NCBI GenBank assembly: GCA_027007865.1
Contig: JALTEE010000489.1
Location: forward strand, 1-5,201
Reading direction: 5' to 3'
DNA length: 5,201 nucleotides
Origin: a bacterium
GTDB taxonomy: Bacteria > UBP14 > UBA6098 > B30-G16
Of the stretch, positions 4,430-5,201 are shown piece after piece. A program made the position numbers and the translations under genes. The notes under the pieces were generated by a model. That model was not told where the DNA came from. It did not search any database and worked only from the letters and a program-made list of their open reading frames with translations. Position 1 is the first letter of the stretch. The number at the start of each line of letters is the position of its first letter.

Positions 4430-4749
4430 TTTCCTTCCCGCATAATATTAAGGACAAACGGAGACGCCCGCAAGGGAGAATCTGTAAGTTCATCTTCGGC
4501 AAAACACATAACGGATATTGTTCTTCGCATATTAAATTCAAGCTCAATATCAAAGCATAGGTCGGATATTTGCTTTTCTATTTCCCAATCTACTTTTAGT
4601 AAAACCACCATAATGTCGATGTCTGAGCTTTTATTCATTGATTCGCGAGCAGCAGAACCATAGAGAATTACCTGCTGTGCTCCGAATTTTTCCTTCAACT
4701 GAGATGATAGATTTTTGATTATTCGCTTTTCTTCTTGAGACAGTTTCAT
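4420..4749 (-). CDS. MNT-type minimal nucleotidyltransferase, partner HEPN truncated
   Basis: 109 residues from ATG 4749 (MKLSQEEKRI). The reading frame stays open 37 codons further upstream, but that part is translated inverted repeat (IRHSSFIIRHSLF-like residues), so I reject it. The fold is a pol-beta nucleotidyltransferase: VILYGSAARE with G31-S32, then SSDIDIMVV with D43 and D45. The third acidic position appears to be Ser (ISV, 78-80), as in related families. The C-terminus SPFVLNIMREGKWI resembles a common tail of this antitoxin family. In MNT-HEPN modules it would neutralise the HEPN partner, which here survives only as 30 residues. The protein is thus an orphan antitoxin, possibly still able to act on a HEPN toxin elsewhere. 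No clear ribosome-binding site is visible; weak TTGTCA and TATTAT boxes with 19-base spacing lie just upstream. Confidence 0.87.
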   Translation of the reverse strand: MKLSQEEKRIIKNLSSQLKEKFGAQQVILYGSAARESMNKSSDIDIMVVLLKVDWEIEKQISDLCFDIELEFNMRRTISVMCFAEDELTDSPLRASPFVLNIMREGKWI

Positions 4750-4793
4750 TATGTTTATAATACTTTTTTGCTCACCCACAATGACAAATAAAG

Positions 4794-4867
4794 AATGTCG
4801 AATGATAAATGATGAATGTCGAATTTTGGGCAGACACACAGGTCTGCCCCTACCGCCCACAGCCTAC
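4794..4867 (-). repeat. inverted repeat, right arm, with hairpin core
   Basis: Reverse-complement partner of 3798-3871 (46 bp with one mismatch, then a degenerate 28 bp). The hairpin core is GGGCAGAC (4828-4835) with GTCTGCCC (4842-4849), loop 6. GAATGTCGAAT occurs twice in direct orientation at 4793-4803 and 4814-4824. The arm runs up to 45 bases upstream of the MNT start and was wrongly readable as a longer N-terminus. Confidence 0.85.
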
Positions 4868-4960
4868 TTTTTACTGCCAACCACCTACGTTTCTATCTTC
4901 TACTTAAATCCGCAATCAACAATCCGCAATCTCTTTTCCCTCTTCTTCTCTTCCCCAAAC
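4868..4960. repeat. spacer with AATCCGCAAT repeats and polypyrimidine tract
   Basis: AATCCGCAAT occurs at 4907-4916 and 4921-4930, the same word as at 2354-2440. A run of 27 pyrimidines follows at 4930-4956. No gene is seen; open frames here continue into tRNA-Ser and are artefacts. A T-rich tail is not present on the minus strand after tRNA-Ser, so no intrinsic terminator is called. Confidence 0.5.
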
Positions 4961-5045
4961 CGGAGGGAGAGGGATTCGAACCCCCGGTGCGTTTCCGCAC
5001 AGCGGTTTTCAAGACCGCCGCCTTAAGCCGCTCGGCCATCCCTCC
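4961..5045 (-). tRNA. tRNA-Ser(TGA)
   Basis: On the minus strand the acceptor GGAGGGA (5045-5039) pairs with TCCCTCC (4968-4962), and the discriminator is G (4961). The anticodon stem GCGGT/ACCGC encloses CTTGAAA, giving anticodon TGA (serine UCA codons). A long variable arm GTGCG-GAAA-CGCAC confirms a class II tRNA. The T arm is GGGGG-TTCGAAT-CCCTC with one G-U pair. 85 bases; CCA is not encoded (GTT follows). Confidence 0.96.
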
Positions 5046-5092
5046 ATAACTATTACGCTAATAACGCTTAGCTATCTATAATTATAACAAAG

Positions 5093-5165
<73 letters not shown>

Positions 5166-5178
5166 GTACAATCAATAT

Positions 5179-5184
5179 CTTATA
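5179..5184 (-). promoter_or_regulatory. possible -10 box upstream of the tRNA-Ala/tRNA-Ser pair
   Basis: TATAAG on the minus strand lies 13 bases upstream of the first base of tRNA-Ala, in a very AT-rich stretch. A -35 element would fall beyond the window end, so this cannot be tested here. Other TATA-like words (TATATA) are nearby. Confidence 0.3.
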
Positions 5185-5201
5185 TACGTTTATATATATC
5201 G

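Noticed and set aside
4750..4860. 37-residue N-terminal extension of the second MNT gene
   Set aside because: These codons are the translated inverted-repeat arm (IRHSSFIIRHSLF-like), a well-known artefact of such repeats; the family begins near the ATG at 4749.
4751..5049. Two plus-strand open frames running into the tRNA-Ser gene
   Set aside because: They consist of repeat, polypyrimidine tract and antisense tRNA; the peptide 'GEGFEPPVRFRTAVFKTAA' is the usual false protein read from the complement of tRNA-Ser.

Overview
The window looks like a piece of an AT-rich bacterial chromosome, not a phage or plasmid. It has two GspG-like pseudopilin genes, a housekeeping ruvX gene, three tRNA genes without encoded CCA, several small toxin-antitoxin (TA) type genes in different states of decay, and intergenic DNA built from shared repeat modules. 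Pseudopilins with an FTLVE[LM] prepilin signal and an acidic 'GPD...'/'GTDDDI' C-terminus are very common in Planctomycetota (Phycisphaerae/Sedimentisphaerales) and related PVC or Omnitrophota-like bacteria. I infer such a host with only moderate confidence; nothing here proves the taxon.

Layout. Positions 1-55 hold the 3' part of a tRNA-Arg(ACG) on the plus strand. Positions 56-265 are a repeat-rich spacer. On the minus strand, read right to left, an MNT-type nucleotidyltransferase (1519-1848), a HEPN protein (1095-1508/1511) and a pseudopilin (266-1108) form a tight cluster; the HEPN stop codon lies inside the pilin gene. A perfect 37-bp direct repeat (1104-1140 and 1844-1880) brackets the MNT-HEPN pair and supplies the ribosome-binding and start region of both the MNT and the pilin genes. 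Upstream are the remains of a RelE/ParE-like TA pair: an antitoxin-like frame broken by two compensating frameshifts (1967-2209) and a 21-residue toxin start (1918-1983). Next come a repeat-like spacer and a second pseudopilin (2442-3440) with a strong ribosome-binding site and an EF-hand/dockerin-like calcium loop.

The spacer 3441-3891 contains a polypurine tract, two sets of short tandem repeats and one arm of a hairpin-bearing inverted repeat. ruvX (3892-4320, plus) converges on a second MNT-HEPN module (minus) whose nucleotidyltransferase (4420-4749) is intact but whose HEPN partner (4337-4429) stops after 30 residues. The other arm of the inverted repeat (4794-4867) follows, so ruvX and the second module sit between inverted copies. 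The window ends with tRNA-Ser(TGA) (4961-5045) and tRNA-Ala(GGC) (5093-5165), both minus.

How the parts fit together. The pseudopilins are probably minor or substrate-specific subunits of a type II secretion or type IV pilus-like machine encoded elsewhere. The TA material (one intact MNT-HEPN pair, one MNT with a truncated HEPN, one decayed RelE-type pair) marks this as a small accessory hotspot between tRNA loci and ruvX. I do not see a clearly new enzymatic system. The most unusual structures are the 37-bp repeat that places MNT-HEPN translationally ahead of a pilin gene, and the modular repeats that fill the spacers.
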